A stretch of DNA of 64,000 nucleotides from the NCBI GenBank assembly GCA_035471925.1, contig DATIPO010000053.1, positions 1-64,000 of the forward strand. The letters run 5' to 3'. The position numbers and the translations under genes are program-made. The notes beneath the pieces were generated by a model. It searched no databases. It saw nothing but the letters and a program-made list of their open reading frames with translations, and was not told the origin of the DNA. Every line of letters starts with the position of its first letter. Positions within the stretch are counted from its first letter, which is position 1. Source of the stretch: JANQFM01 sp035471925. Its GTDB lineage: Bacteria; Acidobacteriota; UBA6911; RPQK01; DATIPO01. Positions 15,338-23,869 of the stretch are shown here, in pieces.

Positions 15338-16606
15338 TCAATCCTCGCTGGAGCCGGAGAGGAGGCGCATGAGCTGGTCGATGTGTGCTCCCGAGGCGGG
15401 CAGGCAGCCGCGGATCTCGGATTCGTGGCGCTCGACCCAGTTGATGCGGTGGTCGACCGGTCCGGAAGGGGCCTGGGGCTGGCGCAGGATGCGCTCCCAG
15501 TCCTGCCGGTGGACTCGGGCGTATTCCTGCAACAGGTCGAGGTCGCCGTCTTGGCGCAGGATCTGATAGAGGCGTCCGCCCAAGTCGCGGGCTTCGGCCA
15601 GTCCGGCGTTCATGCTCTGGACTCCTACTGGCAGGGCCAAGTGGGCTGCGTCTCCGGCCAGCACGGCCCGTCCGCGCGCGAATGATCCGGCTAAACGGCG
15701 CTCGAAGCGCAGCACTGCCGACCACAGCAGGTCTCCCACCGAGTGGCGGAACCAGGGCGCCCGTTCCACGATCAGCCGTCTCAAGTCACGACGGCTCATG
15801 GTGGGGAAGACCACTTCCAGCGCCTGGCGCGTTTTCTCGCGCGGCTCTGAGTAGCGGTCGGGCTCATCGAGTTGGAAGCCGCAGCGGAAGCGTCCTTCTC
15901 CCATGGGCCAGATAACGCTCCATTTGCCCTCCCAGTGGAGGATCGATTGGCGCGGATCGCAGGGGCCTTCTGGTTCCACCACCGGATCGGTGGCGAATTC
16001 GAAGACGGCGAAACGCTGCGGTTTGCCGCGGCTTTCGAAGGGAATGCCCAAGCTGCGCCGCACCAGCGAGTCGTGTCCGTCGCAACCCGCCACGAACTGG
16101 GCGCCGCCCGTCATGCGCTCCTGAACGATCCACTCCCCATGACCGGCGCCCTCTTCCTGTCCCAGCCGCTGCACCTCGAAGCGCAGGCCGTCCTGGCCTT
16201 CCTCCAGACGCTTGAGCCGGTGAGCCCACAGGACTTCTACGCCCTTGGCCTGCAGCCGCTGGTGGAGGACGTCTTCCAAGCGGCTCTGGGGAAGCACCAG
16301 CACGAAGGGATAAAACGACTCCAGGGCATCGAAGCGCACCTCGGCCTTGACATCGGAGCCCTCGTAAAAGGTGCAGCACTCGATTTTTTGTCCACGCCTG
16401 ATGAGGGGAGCCGCCAGGTCGAGGTCGTCGAGCAGCCCCAGGGAATTGGGATGCAGGGCCAAGGCGTAGCTGCGTTCGGCGGGACGGGAACCCTCGTCGA
16501 CGACTTGGACCTTGACTCCTTCTTCAGCCAGCGAAAGAGCGGTCAACAGGCCCACCGGACCTGCACCGACGACTAGAACCTCGGTTTCCCTTTCCCAACC
16601 TGCCAT
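15338..16606 (-). CDS. FAD-dependent aromatic-ring monooxygenase (PHBH/UbiH type)
   Basis: A 422-residue flavoprotein hydroxylase. The N-terminal Rossmann motif is VVGAGPVGLLTALSLAEEG, followed by an acidic ribose-binding residue in VQVVDEG. The DG motif region is FVAGCDGHDSLVRRSLGI, and the second FAD motif is GRAVLAGDAAHLALPVGVQS. These are the three fingerprints of class A flavin monooxygenases. The substrate cannot be read from sequence; phenols, quinone precursors or polyketides are typical. No membrane segment is seen. A TACAAT -10-like box lies upstream on the - strand near 16660. It heads a three-gene unit with the 66-residue protein and the broken nucleotidyltransferase. Confidence 0.88.
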   Translation of the reverse strand: MAGWERETEVLVVGAGPVGLLTALSLAEEGVKVQVVDEGSRPAERSYALALHPNSLGLLDDLDLAAPLIRRGQKIECCTFYEGSDVKAEVRFDALESFYPFVLVLPQSRLEDVLHQRLQAKGVEVLWAHRLKRLEEGQDGLRFEVQRLGQEEGAGHGEWIVQERMTGGAQFVAGCDGHDSLVRRSLGIPFESRGKPQRFAVFEFATDPVVEPEGPCDPRQSILHWEGKWSVIWPMGEGRFRCGFQLDEPDRYSEPREKTRQALEVVFPTMSRRDLRRLIVERAPWFRHSVGDLLWSAVLRFERRLAGSFARGRAVLAGDAAHLALPVGVQSMNAGLAEARDLGGRLYQILRQDGDLDLLQEYARVHRQDWERILRQPQAPSGPVDHRINWVERHESEIRGCLPASGAHIDQLMRLLSGSSED

Positions 16607-16719
16607 CGCTTCGATCCCTTTCCGGCGTTCGTCTCAAGCGCACGCTGCGCTCATAAGGCGATTGTATCGAATGCAGGAAGGGGTCGCACGCACTGTGAAA
16701 GGAAAAATGGGTCCAGGGC

Positions 16720-16874
16720 AAAAAAATGACCGGACCTCGGGAGCGATGTCCACAGACCTGAGAGGAGCCGCCGCAACCGTACTCATTCAGGAGGACGATG
16801 CAGGATAGGCACACACCACTGAGCCTTCGGCGGCTCCTCAGGAAGGAGGCCGTGACTGTTTCCCAAGGTCCGGT
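16720..16874 (-). ncRNA. Candidate structured small RNA with 6S-like topology
   Basis: In a 500-bp gene-free interval, 16729-16737 pairs perfectly with 16866-16874 (9 bp). The helix continues after one mismatch with 16739-16742/16861-16864. Inside is an open bubble (16743-16756 and 16843-16860), then a long arm, 16757-16773 with 16828-16842, 15 bp with a 2-nt bulge. The apical part spans 16774-16827. On the - strand the closing helix is followed 2 nt later by seven U (A run at 16720-16726), as at an intrinsic terminator, so the - strand is the likelier coding strand. Closing stem, large central bubble and long arm is the 6S RNA plan, but I cannot confirm 6S sequence signatures. Confidence 0.5.
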
Positions 16875-16889
16875 CTGAACCTTGCAGAC

Positions 16890-16918
16890 GCTTTCAACCG
16901 CACCGTGCGGCTGAAAGC
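16890..16918. other. Strong 29-bp hairpin upstream of the small RNA candidate
   Basis: GCTTTCA at 16890-16896 pairs with 16912-16918. After one A-C mismatch, 16898-16902 pairs with 16906-16910 around a 3-nt loop. It lies 15 bp from the previous structure. On the - strand it would be a 5' hairpin of the same transcript. The rest of 16919-17110 shows no gene or clear signal. Confidence 0.5.
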
Positions 16919-17110
16919 AATGTTCGCACTCAAATAGAGAGCAATCGCCGTGCCTAAACTGGGCCAAGACGCCTAAGCGCTTGAAAAGATGCAGGTTGCC
17001 CGGCGAATGTGCCTCTCATGCGGCCCCTGGGGAAGCCTGGGACTGGGTGATATCCCCTGACAGGCGTGATAATCCACAGTGCGCCGAGAGCAGTGATGGG
17101 CAAGGTGACG

Positions 17111-17184
17111 TGGGCCCAGCAGGACTTGAACCTGCGACCGGCCGATTATGAGTCGGCTGCTCTAACCAACTGAGCTATGGGCCC
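17111..17184 (-). tRNA. tRNA with CAT anticodon (elongator Met or Ile2)
   Basis: The reverse strand folds as a full cloverleaf. The acceptor stem GGGCCCA/TGGGCCC has discriminator A. The D arm contains AGCTCAGTTGGTTAGAGC, the anticodon loop is CTCATAA in a CCGA/TCGG stem, and the T arm is GCAGG-TTCAAGT-CCTGC. The anticodon CAT can be methionine or, after lysidine modification, isoleucine AUA. The G/C-rich acceptor and CCGA anticodon stem resemble tRNA-Ile2, but identity is not certain. The 3' CCA is not encoded (CGT follows). It lies just downstream of the exosortase cluster. Confidence 0.92.
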
Positions 17185-17224
17185 ACCTAAAATTACCAGG
17201 AACGCCGATTTGGCGCAAAAGAAT

Positions 17225-18021
17225 TCAGGCCCGGTCATCGGTCCGGTCGTGGCCCCTTTCGTGAGCCTCGCCGTGGGTTTCGTCCTCAGCCTTCTCTGGT
17301 CTCGAACCGCGGGCCAAGCCGTGGGAGAGGTGGATCAGCAGCAGCCCCAAACCCGCTCCCGCGAGCTGAGCCGCAAACAGGAAAAACACGCCGCTCATGG
17401 TCACGGGGCCGGGCCATTGACCCAGCAGGCGGAAGAGATCATCGCTGATGAGGCTGCGGTGGGCTTGTCCGGCTCCAGGCCAGACTTGAAAAAGGGTCAA
17501 AGTGCCCAGTTCCAGCAGGTCTCCCGTCAAACTGAGCAGGGGAGAACCGGCCAGAAGGGCTGCGCCCCCGAACAGGACGGCCCGCGCCAGTGCGGCCGGT
17601 GCCGGTGGGCTTGCAGCGGAATCTTGGCCCTGAGACCCGTCGGCGGGACGCGTCAGGCGCAGCAGCGGGAATCCCGCCAGTCCCAGCAGGAAAGGTGCCG
17701 CGATGGTGACTGCGTAAGTCCAGTCGGAGCCGCCTGTGTCGAAGCCGCTCAGGCGTCCGGCATAGGCGCTTCCCGAATGCACGTAGGGGAACAGGCGGGC
17801 CAGAAAGTCGGCGCCGTAGAGGGGATCGATTTCCAGGCGTTCGACTTGGCCTCCGCTTGCCAGGCAGCCCCAGGCGTGGAGCAACTCGTGCAGGGGAACG
17901 TAGATCCACCACCCAGCCAGCAGTCCTGCCAGAATGCCCAGCAAGGCGCGCATCCCCCCTGTCCGCAGGTGGGCTTCGAAGAGCTCGAGGAATTCGTTGA
18001 AGGGACGCAGGACGGAGCGCA

Positions 18022-18040
<19 letters not shown>
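17225..18040 (-). CDS. Membrane protein with HELLH zincin motif
   Basis: A 271-residue integral membrane protein with about five or six hydrophobic segments. The second half of the first segment contains LHELLHAWGC, with HELLH at residues 51-55 next to the membrane, the HExxH arrangement of membrane-embedded metalloproteases. A third metal ligand is not obvious. The C terminus is a charged His/Asp/Glu-rich cytosolic tail. It overlaps the upstream SEC-C gene by 19 bp and ends the QueD-exosortase operon. It could process or survey exosortase substrates, but that is inferred only from position. It could also be a non-proteolytic relative. Confidence 0.65.
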
Positions 18041-18723
<683 letters not shown>

Positions 18724-19143
18724 ATTCGAAGAGGTTCATGGATCCTTGATCGCCCAGCGCGAAGAGGACCACTATGCGCACTTGATTAAGCGCGAAAATA
18801 AGCACGAATCCCAGCGAGGTACCGATAAGGCGCTGCTTCCAGGAAGCCGGAAAGGCCAAGCAGGCGGCGATGAGCAGAATGGTGGCCACAACCCCGTCGC
18901 ATCCGCGCCGGATGTCGACCGCGAAGCGCCCTGTGCGAATCACGGTGCCCTGCCAGGAGAGGTCATCGTAGCCCAGCAGCACGAGGACGTTGGCGCTGAC
19001 CGACGTGATGAATTGGGTGTAGGGGTGAATGAGGTTGTCATCAACCCAGGTCAGTGCCAGCAGCAAGTTGAACAGCAGCACCACGACCACGAATCCGGCC
19101 ACGAAGCGGACCGCCGGCTGCTTCAGACTCTCTTTCCAGTCCT

Positions 19144-19575
19144 TCATTCCTTCTCCTGCTCCAGTTCACAGCCTTGCAGCCCGTACTCGGCATACGAGTC
19201 CTGGGTCTCCCACAGGCGGACAGCGCTGACCGGCAGATCCAGCTTGCGGGCTTGCTCGAAAAGGATGCGGGCAAGGTGTTCTGCAGTGGGATTGACGGGC
19301 AAGACCACCACCTCCTCACCCAGATCGCGCAGCGCCTTAACCAGAGGATCGTCCTGACGCAGAATCATGCGGTGATCGAAGGTGTCTTCGATGTAGCGTC
19401 CCAGGATGTCCTTCACCTCTCCGAAATCGCGCACCATGCCCAGCGCGTTGAGCTGCGATGACGCCAGCTCGATCTCCACCAGCGCCGTGTGGCCATGAGG
19501 CCGGGCGCACTTGCCCTGGTATTCCAGCAGCCGGTGACCATAGCAGAAAGTGAGCTGTTTGACGATCTTATGCAT
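19144..19575 (-). CDS. queD: 6-carboxytetrahydropterin synthase QueD/PTPS family
   Basis: A 143-residue tunnelling-fold enzyme. Zinc ligands are His14 (CYGHRL), His27 and His29 (PHGHT), with the catalytic Cys23 in GKCARPHGH. FDHRMI and NPTAEHLA complete the family pattern. QueD makes the second intermediate of queuosine synthesis from the FolE product; folE and queA are also in this window but not adjacent. The overlap with the exosortase gene suggests joint transcription with an unrelated pathway. A pterin role other than queuosine remains possible because queC and queE are not seen. Confidence 0.9.
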   Translation of the reverse strand: MHKIVKQLTFCYGHRLLEYQGKCARPHGHTALVEIELASSQLNALGMVRDFGEVKDILGRYIEDTFDHRMILRQDDPLVKALRDLGEEVVVLPVNPTAEHLARILFEQARKLDLPVSAVRLWETQDSYAEYGLQGCELEQEKE

Positions 19576-19627
19576 GCGTCCGCTTTCGAACCCACAGTGT
19601 ACAACGAGCGGAGGGCGGGCGTTGAAC

Positions 19628-20353
19628 CTAACCCGTCAGGATGACGCTTAGCCGCTTGGGACCGTGCACGCCCACCACCAGTTCCTTCTCGATGTCGGCC
19701 GTGCGGCTGGGGCCGGTGACCAGCACTCCGGCGCTGCCTTCGCGTCCCGCTTCCAGGCGCTGGAAAAAGGACTCTGCATCAGCAAGCAGCCGGCGGCGTG
19801 AGAGCAGGACCACATGGTGGGGAGGTAGCACCGAAAGCAGACGGCTGCGTCCGGGACCGGCTTGATAATAGACGCTTCCGGTTTCGGCGATCCCCCAGCG
19901 GCCCGAACTGACGGAAAGCGGCACCTGAGCGGCTTGCTGGCGGTGAGGAGAACGCCATTCCAGTTGCAGAGGCGCTTCCACCCGGCCCTGAGGATGACGG
20001 CTGATCCAAAATCCCCCGCCCGATGGTCCCTCGTCCGGCTCCTCTGGGGACGGCCGTCTGCAGCGGTAGGGAATATTGTGCTCTTCCAGCACCTCCAGCT
20101 CTTCCCAAGCCGCCTCCTCCACTGCCGGCTCGTCTTTGTGACGGGATGAGAAGATGCGTCCCAGCGCCTCCAGGACCGCCGCTCCATCCTCGGCCCGATA
20201 GACTTCGCCGTCGGCAGCCCGCAGTTGGCGGACAAACCATTCGCTGATATCTCCCTCCACCGCCCCGGAGGGCTGTGGAAGGGTGGGCAGGTCAGGTGCT
20301 TGAGCCTTCTCCAGAGCCTGGCGCAGGCGGTTGAGGATGCGTTCACGTGACAT
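19628..20353 (-). CDS. LUD-domain protein, LutC-like
   Basis: A 241-residue protein of the LutC/YkgG family. The C-terminal half has the conserved GIAETGSVYYQAGPGRSRLL, PHHVVLL and VTGPSRTADIEKELVVGVHG stretches of the LUD domain. LutC works with the iron-sulfur proteins LutA and LutB in L-lactate oxidation, but neither gene is here, so this copy is an orphan in the window. The N terminus has the usual basic helix ERILNRLRQALEKAQ. It is divergent from pfkA, with an intergenic repeat between them. Confidence 0.85.
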   Translation of the reverse strand: MSRERILNRLRQALEKAQAPDLPTLPQPSGAVEGDISEWFVRQLRAADGEVYRAEDGAAVLEALGRIFSSRHKDEPAVEEAAWEELEVLEEHNIPYRCRRPSPEEPDEGPSGGGFWISRHPQGRVEAPLQLEWRSPHRQQAAQVPLSVSSGRWGIAETGSVYYQAGPGRSRLLSVLPPHHVVLLSRRRLLADAESFFQRLEAGREGSAGVLVTGPSRTADIEKELVVGVHGPKRLSVILTG

Positions 20354-20365
20354 AAGCCGGTCCCG

Positions 20366-20463
20366 GCCACCAAGTGGCCAACAAGTTCACAAACGGGTTC
20401 AGTATCGCGAACATGGTCAGCCGTCCCACAATCTTCTCGGCGGGCAGAGTCCGCTCGCGATCC
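20366..20463. repeat. Dispersed intergenic repeat, copy 1
   Basis: About 98 bp between lutC and pfkA. It shares with the copies at 23758 and 31051 the order palindrome GGCCACCAAGTGGCC, then CAAGTTCACAAACGGGT, then GAACATGGTCAG, then a GC-rich tail with CAGAGTCCGCTCGC. The second stem is weaker here than in the other copies. Confidence 0.6.
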
Positions 20464-20498
20464 ATGGCCGATACGGATGCCATTGTACAATCGTCGCC

Positions 20499-21608
20499 AT
20501 GAGTGAATCGTCAGGCAAGAAGATCGCACTGCTCACCGGCGGGGGAGACTGCCCTGGCCTGAATGCCGTCATCCGGGCGGTGGTTAAGACCGCCATCCTC
20601 AAGTACGACTGGGAAGTCTACGGCAGCGAGGACAGTTTCGCGGGCTTCCTGGAGCGCGGACTCACGGCCATGGCGCTCAAACACGTGCGCGGAATCCTGC
20701 CTCTCGGAGGCACCATCCTGGGCACCAGCAACAAGGGGAACCCCTTCCGATACCCGGTGCGCGGTTCGGAGGGCGAGGTGGAATTCCACGACTACTCCGG
20801 CAAAGTGGTGGAGACCTTTCATGAGCACGGTCTGGACGCCGTTGTCATGATCGGCGGCGACGGCACGCTGACCATCGGCCACAAGCTCCAGCATGCCGGG
20901 GTTCCCGTGATCGGCGTTCCCAAGACCATCGACAATGACGTCAAGGGCACCGAACTGACCTTCGGCTTCGACAGCGCCCTCCACACCGCGACTGATGCCA
21001 TCGACAAGCTCCACACCACGGCCCAAAGCCACGACCGCGTGATGCTGGTGGAGGTGATGGGGCGCAACGCAGGCTGGATCGCCCTGGAGTCGGGCATCGC
21101 CGGCGGCGCCGACGTCATCTTGATCCCCGAGATTCCCTTCACCATCCCCTCCATCTGCCGCAAGATCATGCACCGCCGCAACCACGGACGCGACTTTTCC
21201 ATCGTGGTGGTGGCCGAGGGGGCGGCGCCTCAGGACGGCGAGCAGGTCTTCCGCGCCCAGCCCGCGGACGATCCCTTCGGCAAGCTGGGCGGAATCTCCT
21301 ATAAAGTGGCCAATGAGATCCAGCGCTGCATCGACATCGAAACCCGTTCGGTGGTGCTGGGCCATTTGCAGCGGGGCGGCTCGCCCACCCCCTTCGATCG
21401 GCTGCTGGGGACCCGCTACGGACGCCACGCCGTCGACCTCATCGCCCAAGAGCAATTCGGACGCATGGTCAATCTGCGCTGCGGCTGCATCGACTCCATC
21501 CCGCTGCAGGATGCCATCGGCGGACAGCGCTTGGTTGATCCCGACGATGACCGCGTCCGCACCGCCCGCGCCTTGGGCATTTCCTTCGGAGACGAGCCGG
21601 CAGCCTAG
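20499..21608 (+). CDS. pfkA: 6-phosphofructokinase (group III type, ATP or PPi donor unclear)
   Basis: A 369-residue kinase of fructose-6-phosphate. GGGDCPGLNAVIRA is the nucleotide loop, GGDGTLTIGH the phosphate site, PKTIDNDVKGTELTFGFD the catalytic site, and MGRNAGWIALESGIAGGAD the effector/substrate region. The residue after GGD is Gly, as in ATP-dependent enzymes, while the Lys in PKTIDND is the residue seen in pyrophosphate enzymes. This mixed state marks group III PFKs, where donor use must be measured. With fbp 4 kb away, both directions of the F6P/FBP step are encoded nearby. A TACAAT box ends only 7 nt before the ATG, so the mRNA may be leaderless. Confidence 0.93.
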   Translation: MSESSGKKIALLTGGGDCPGLNAVIRAVVKTAILKYDWEVYGSEDSFAGFLERGLTAMALKHVRGILPLGGTILGTSNKGNPFRYPVRGSEGEVEFHDYSGKVVETFHEHGLDAVVMIGGDGTLTIGHKLQHAGVPVIGVPKTIDNDVKGTELTFGFDSALHTATDAIDKLHTTAQSHDRVMLVEVMGRNAGWIALESGIAGGADVILIPEIPFTIPSICRKIMHRRNHGRDFSIVVVAEGAAPQDGEQVFRAQPADDPFGKLGGISYKVANEIQRCIDIETRSVVLGHLQRGGSPTPFDRLLGTRYGRHAVDLIAQEQFGRMVNLRCGCIDSIPLQDAIGGQRLVDPDDDRVRTARALGISFGDEPAA

Positions 21609-21693
21609 CCCGTCGGAGGGCAGCCGCGACAGAAGAAGAAAGTCCGCCATGTGCTACAATTTCAAGTCAAGGCTTATTGCTTGGAGGTCGAAC

Positions 21694-22218
21694 TTGCGTC
21701 ATTTCATCCGCGCCGTTGCCGTTTTGGGCTTGCTTTACCTGCTGGTGCTCAGCCTGACGGCCTCTTCCCTCAACTGGATTCCTGCTGATCAGCGTGAATC
21801 GGTCGACTTGTCGACGCCGGTCCTGAGAACCCTCGAGGGAGAGGAAGTGAAGCTGTCCGATCTAGACGCCAAAGTGCTGCTGGTCAACTTCTGGGCCACC
21901 TGGTGCGGCCCCTGCCGCAAGGAAATGCCCGATTTGGAACGGTTGCAGAAGGCTCTGGCCGACGAGGGCCTTCAAGTCGTGGCCCTCAGCGACGACGACC
22001 CCCAAGCCGTGCGCGATTATCTCAAGAAGAATCCCTACGATTTCCGCTTCGTCATCGATAAGAAGGGCGACCTCTACAACCGCATGGGATTTCCGGGGGG
22101 CGTCTTGCCCGCCAGCATGGTGGTCGACAGCCAGGGGCGAGTGGCCCTGGTCCATGTGGGACTCTATGACTGGGATGCGCCTGAAGTGGTTGAATCCCTG
22201 CGCGCACTGGCCCGGTAA
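21694..22218 (+). CDS. TlpA/ResA-like membrane-anchored thioredoxin
   Basis: A 174-residue protein from TTG 21694, chosen because GGAGG stands 6 nt upstream; an in-frame ATG at 21649 would add 15 residues without a good ribosome site. The N-terminal hydrophobic helix AVAVLGLLYLLVLSLTA is a signal anchor. The extracytoplasmic thioredoxin domain has VLLVNFWATWCGPCRKEMP with the WCGPC active site, and GVLPASMVVD supplies a cis-Pro segment. It probably reduces disulfides in cytochrome c maturation or other envelope proteins; no such genes are adjacent. Confidence 0.9.
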   Translation: MRHFIRAVAVLGLLYLLVLSLTASSLNWIPADQRESVDLSTPVLRTLEGEEVKLSDLDAKVLLVNFWATWCGPCRKEMPDLERLQKALADEGLQVVALSDDDPQAVRDYLKKNPYDFRFVIDKKGDLYNRMGFPGGVLPASMVVDSQGRVALVHVGLYDWDAPEVVESLRALAR

Positions 22219-22283
22219 GTCCTTGCAAGCTGTCAAACCCTCTCCGCAAGCCCCTTGCGGCAAAAATAAGGATAGTCCTGTAT

Positions 22284-23756
22284 ATGCTTCCCAAAACACT
22301 TGGCGAACTCAAGGAAGATTCCCGATTTCCTCATCGAGCCCGCACCGTCAAAGAAGAAATCCGCGCCAATCTGCTGCGTAAGCTTGAGGCGGGCGCCCCG
22401 CTCTTTCCCGGCATCGTGGGTTATGAAGAAACGGCCCTGCCGGGAATCATCAATGCTCTGCTGGCGCGCCAAGACTTCATTCTGTTGGGACTGCGCGGTC
22501 AAGCCAAGAGCCGCATCTTGCGCCAACTGACCGAATTCCTCGACGAATACCTGCCTTACATCGAGGGCAGCGAGATCCACGACGATCCTTTCCATCCCAT
22601 CAGCGATATCGGACGGCAGCGCCTGGAGAAGGAGGGCGACCAATTGCCCATCGCCTTTTTGCACCGCGATCAGCGCTACGTGGAGAAGCTGGCCACGCCC
22701 GACGTCACCATCGCCGACATCATCGGCGACCTCGACCCCATCAAGGCGGCCAAAAGCGGCAAAGCTCTGTCCTCCTTCGAGAACATCCACTTCGGCCTCC
22801 TGCCCCGCGCCCACCGCTGCATCTTCACCATCAATGAATTACCCGATCTGGCGCCCAAGATCCAGGTGGGTCTCTTCAACATCCTGCAAGAGGGAGATGT
22901 CCAGATCAAAGGCTTTCCGCTGCGTCTGCCCCTCGACTTGCTGATGGCCTTCACCGCCAATCCTGACGACTACACGGCCCGCGGCAAGATCATCACGCCC
23001 CTCAAAGACCGCATCGGAGCCGAGGTCCGCACCCACTATCCCAAGCGGCTCCAGGACGGGATCCGCATCACCCGCCAGGAAGCCTGGCTGCAGCGCGAGG
23101 ATAGCGACGTGGTGATTCCCGAGTGGGTCGAGGAGGTGGTGGAGTTGGTAGCTTTTCACGGCCGCCGCGACAAGCGCGTCGACCACCGTTCCGGCGTCAG
23201 CCAGCGCCTGCCCATTGCCTGCCTCGAATTCGCTGCTTCCAATGCCGAAAGGCGTGCCCTGGTTCACGGCGAGGGCAAAGCCGTTTTGCGGGTGGGGGAT
23301 GTTTACGCCTCCATGCCGGCCATCACCGGGAAGCTGGAGCTGGAGTACGAAGGCGAGATGAAAGGGGCCGAGCGCATCGGTCGCGAACTGATCCACCGGG
23401 CCGTGCTGGACGTCTTTAAGAAGCATTTTGGCGATGACGACTTCGAGCAGATCGTGCAATGGTTCGACCTGGGCGGAAGCGTGCGCATCTCCGACCAGAC
23501 TGGAGCGCGCGAGTTCTACCAGGCGGTTAACGGCATCCAGGGATTGGAAGAGCCGTTGAAAGGCCTCCGTCTGGACCCCGATGACGACTTGCCTCTGGCC
23601 GTTTCGGGAATCGAATTCGTGCTGGAGGGGCTGACCTCGCTCAAGCGCATCAGCCGCAACGCCGAGCAAGGCTACTACCGCGAGCAGGGCGAAGAAGAGG
23701 CCCGCGACTTGTTGGAGCAGATGAAGAGCCGGCGCGGCAGCCGCTCCTTCAATTAA
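22284..23756 (+). CDS. AAA+ ATPase of the MoxR/magnesium-chelatase ChlI-like group
   Basis: A 490-residue ATPase. The P-loop is LLGLRGQAKSRI, a GxxGxxKS variant. The Walker B position reads CIFTINELPDLAP, with NE in place of DE, which may alter hydrolysis. The sensor-1 stretch FTANPDDYTARGKIITPLKDR matches ChlI/MoxR proteins. The C-terminal 200 residues are helical and charged. It is followed by a VWA-domain gene on the same strand. MoxR-VWA pairs act as chaperones that insert metals or remodel protein complexes; the client here is unknown. The pair is separated by 113 bp that includes an intergenic repeat. Confidence 0.82.
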   Translation: MLPKTLGELKEDSRFPHRARTVKEEIRANLLRKLEAGAPLFPGIVGYEETALPGIINALLARQDFILLGLRGQAKSRILRQLTEFLDEYLPYIEGSEIHDDPFHPISDIGRQRLEKEGDQLPIAFLHRDQRYVEKLATPDVTIADIIGDLDPIKAAKSGKALSSFENIHFGLLPRAHRCIFTINELPDLAPKIQVGLFNILQEGDVQIKGFPLRLPLDLLMAFTANPDDYTARGKIITPLKDRIGAEVRTHYPKRLQDGIRITRQEAWLQREDSDVVIPEWVEEVVELVAFHGRRDKRVDHRSGVSQRLPIACLEFAASNAERRALVHGEGKAVLRVGDVYASMPAITGKLELEYEGEMKGAERIGRELIHRAVLDVFKKHFGDDDFEQIVQWFDLGGSVRISDQTGAREFYQAVNGIQGLEEPLKGLRLDPDDDLPLAVSGIEFVLEGLTSLKRISRNAEQGYYREQGEEEARDLLEQMKSRRGSRSFN

Positions 23757-23757
23757 A

Positions 23758-23853
23758 GCCACTGGGTGGCCGGCAAGTTCGTGCACCCAACGGGTTGTGC
23801 CAACAGGGTCCGCAGCCTCGCAGGCTCTCGAAGCAAAGAGGCTGCCCGCTCAC
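23758..23853. repeat. Dispersed intergenic repeat, copy 2
   Basis: About 96 bp between the MoxR and VWA genes. It starts with GCCACTGGGTGGCCGGCAAG and carries ACGGGTTGTGCCAACAGGGT. It ends in a perfect 8-bp hairpin, 23812-23819 with 23838-23845. Compared with the copy at 31051 the hairpin bases differ on both arms yet still pair, which is evidence of a conserved RNA or DNA structure. Confidence 0.65.
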
Positions 23854-23869
23854 AATGAGGCCAGGACGC

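Noticed and set aside
17070..17078. DnaA-box-like TAATCCACA near the tRNA
   Set aside because: A single site with a core mismatch and no companions; the cluster at 36888-36919 is far better.
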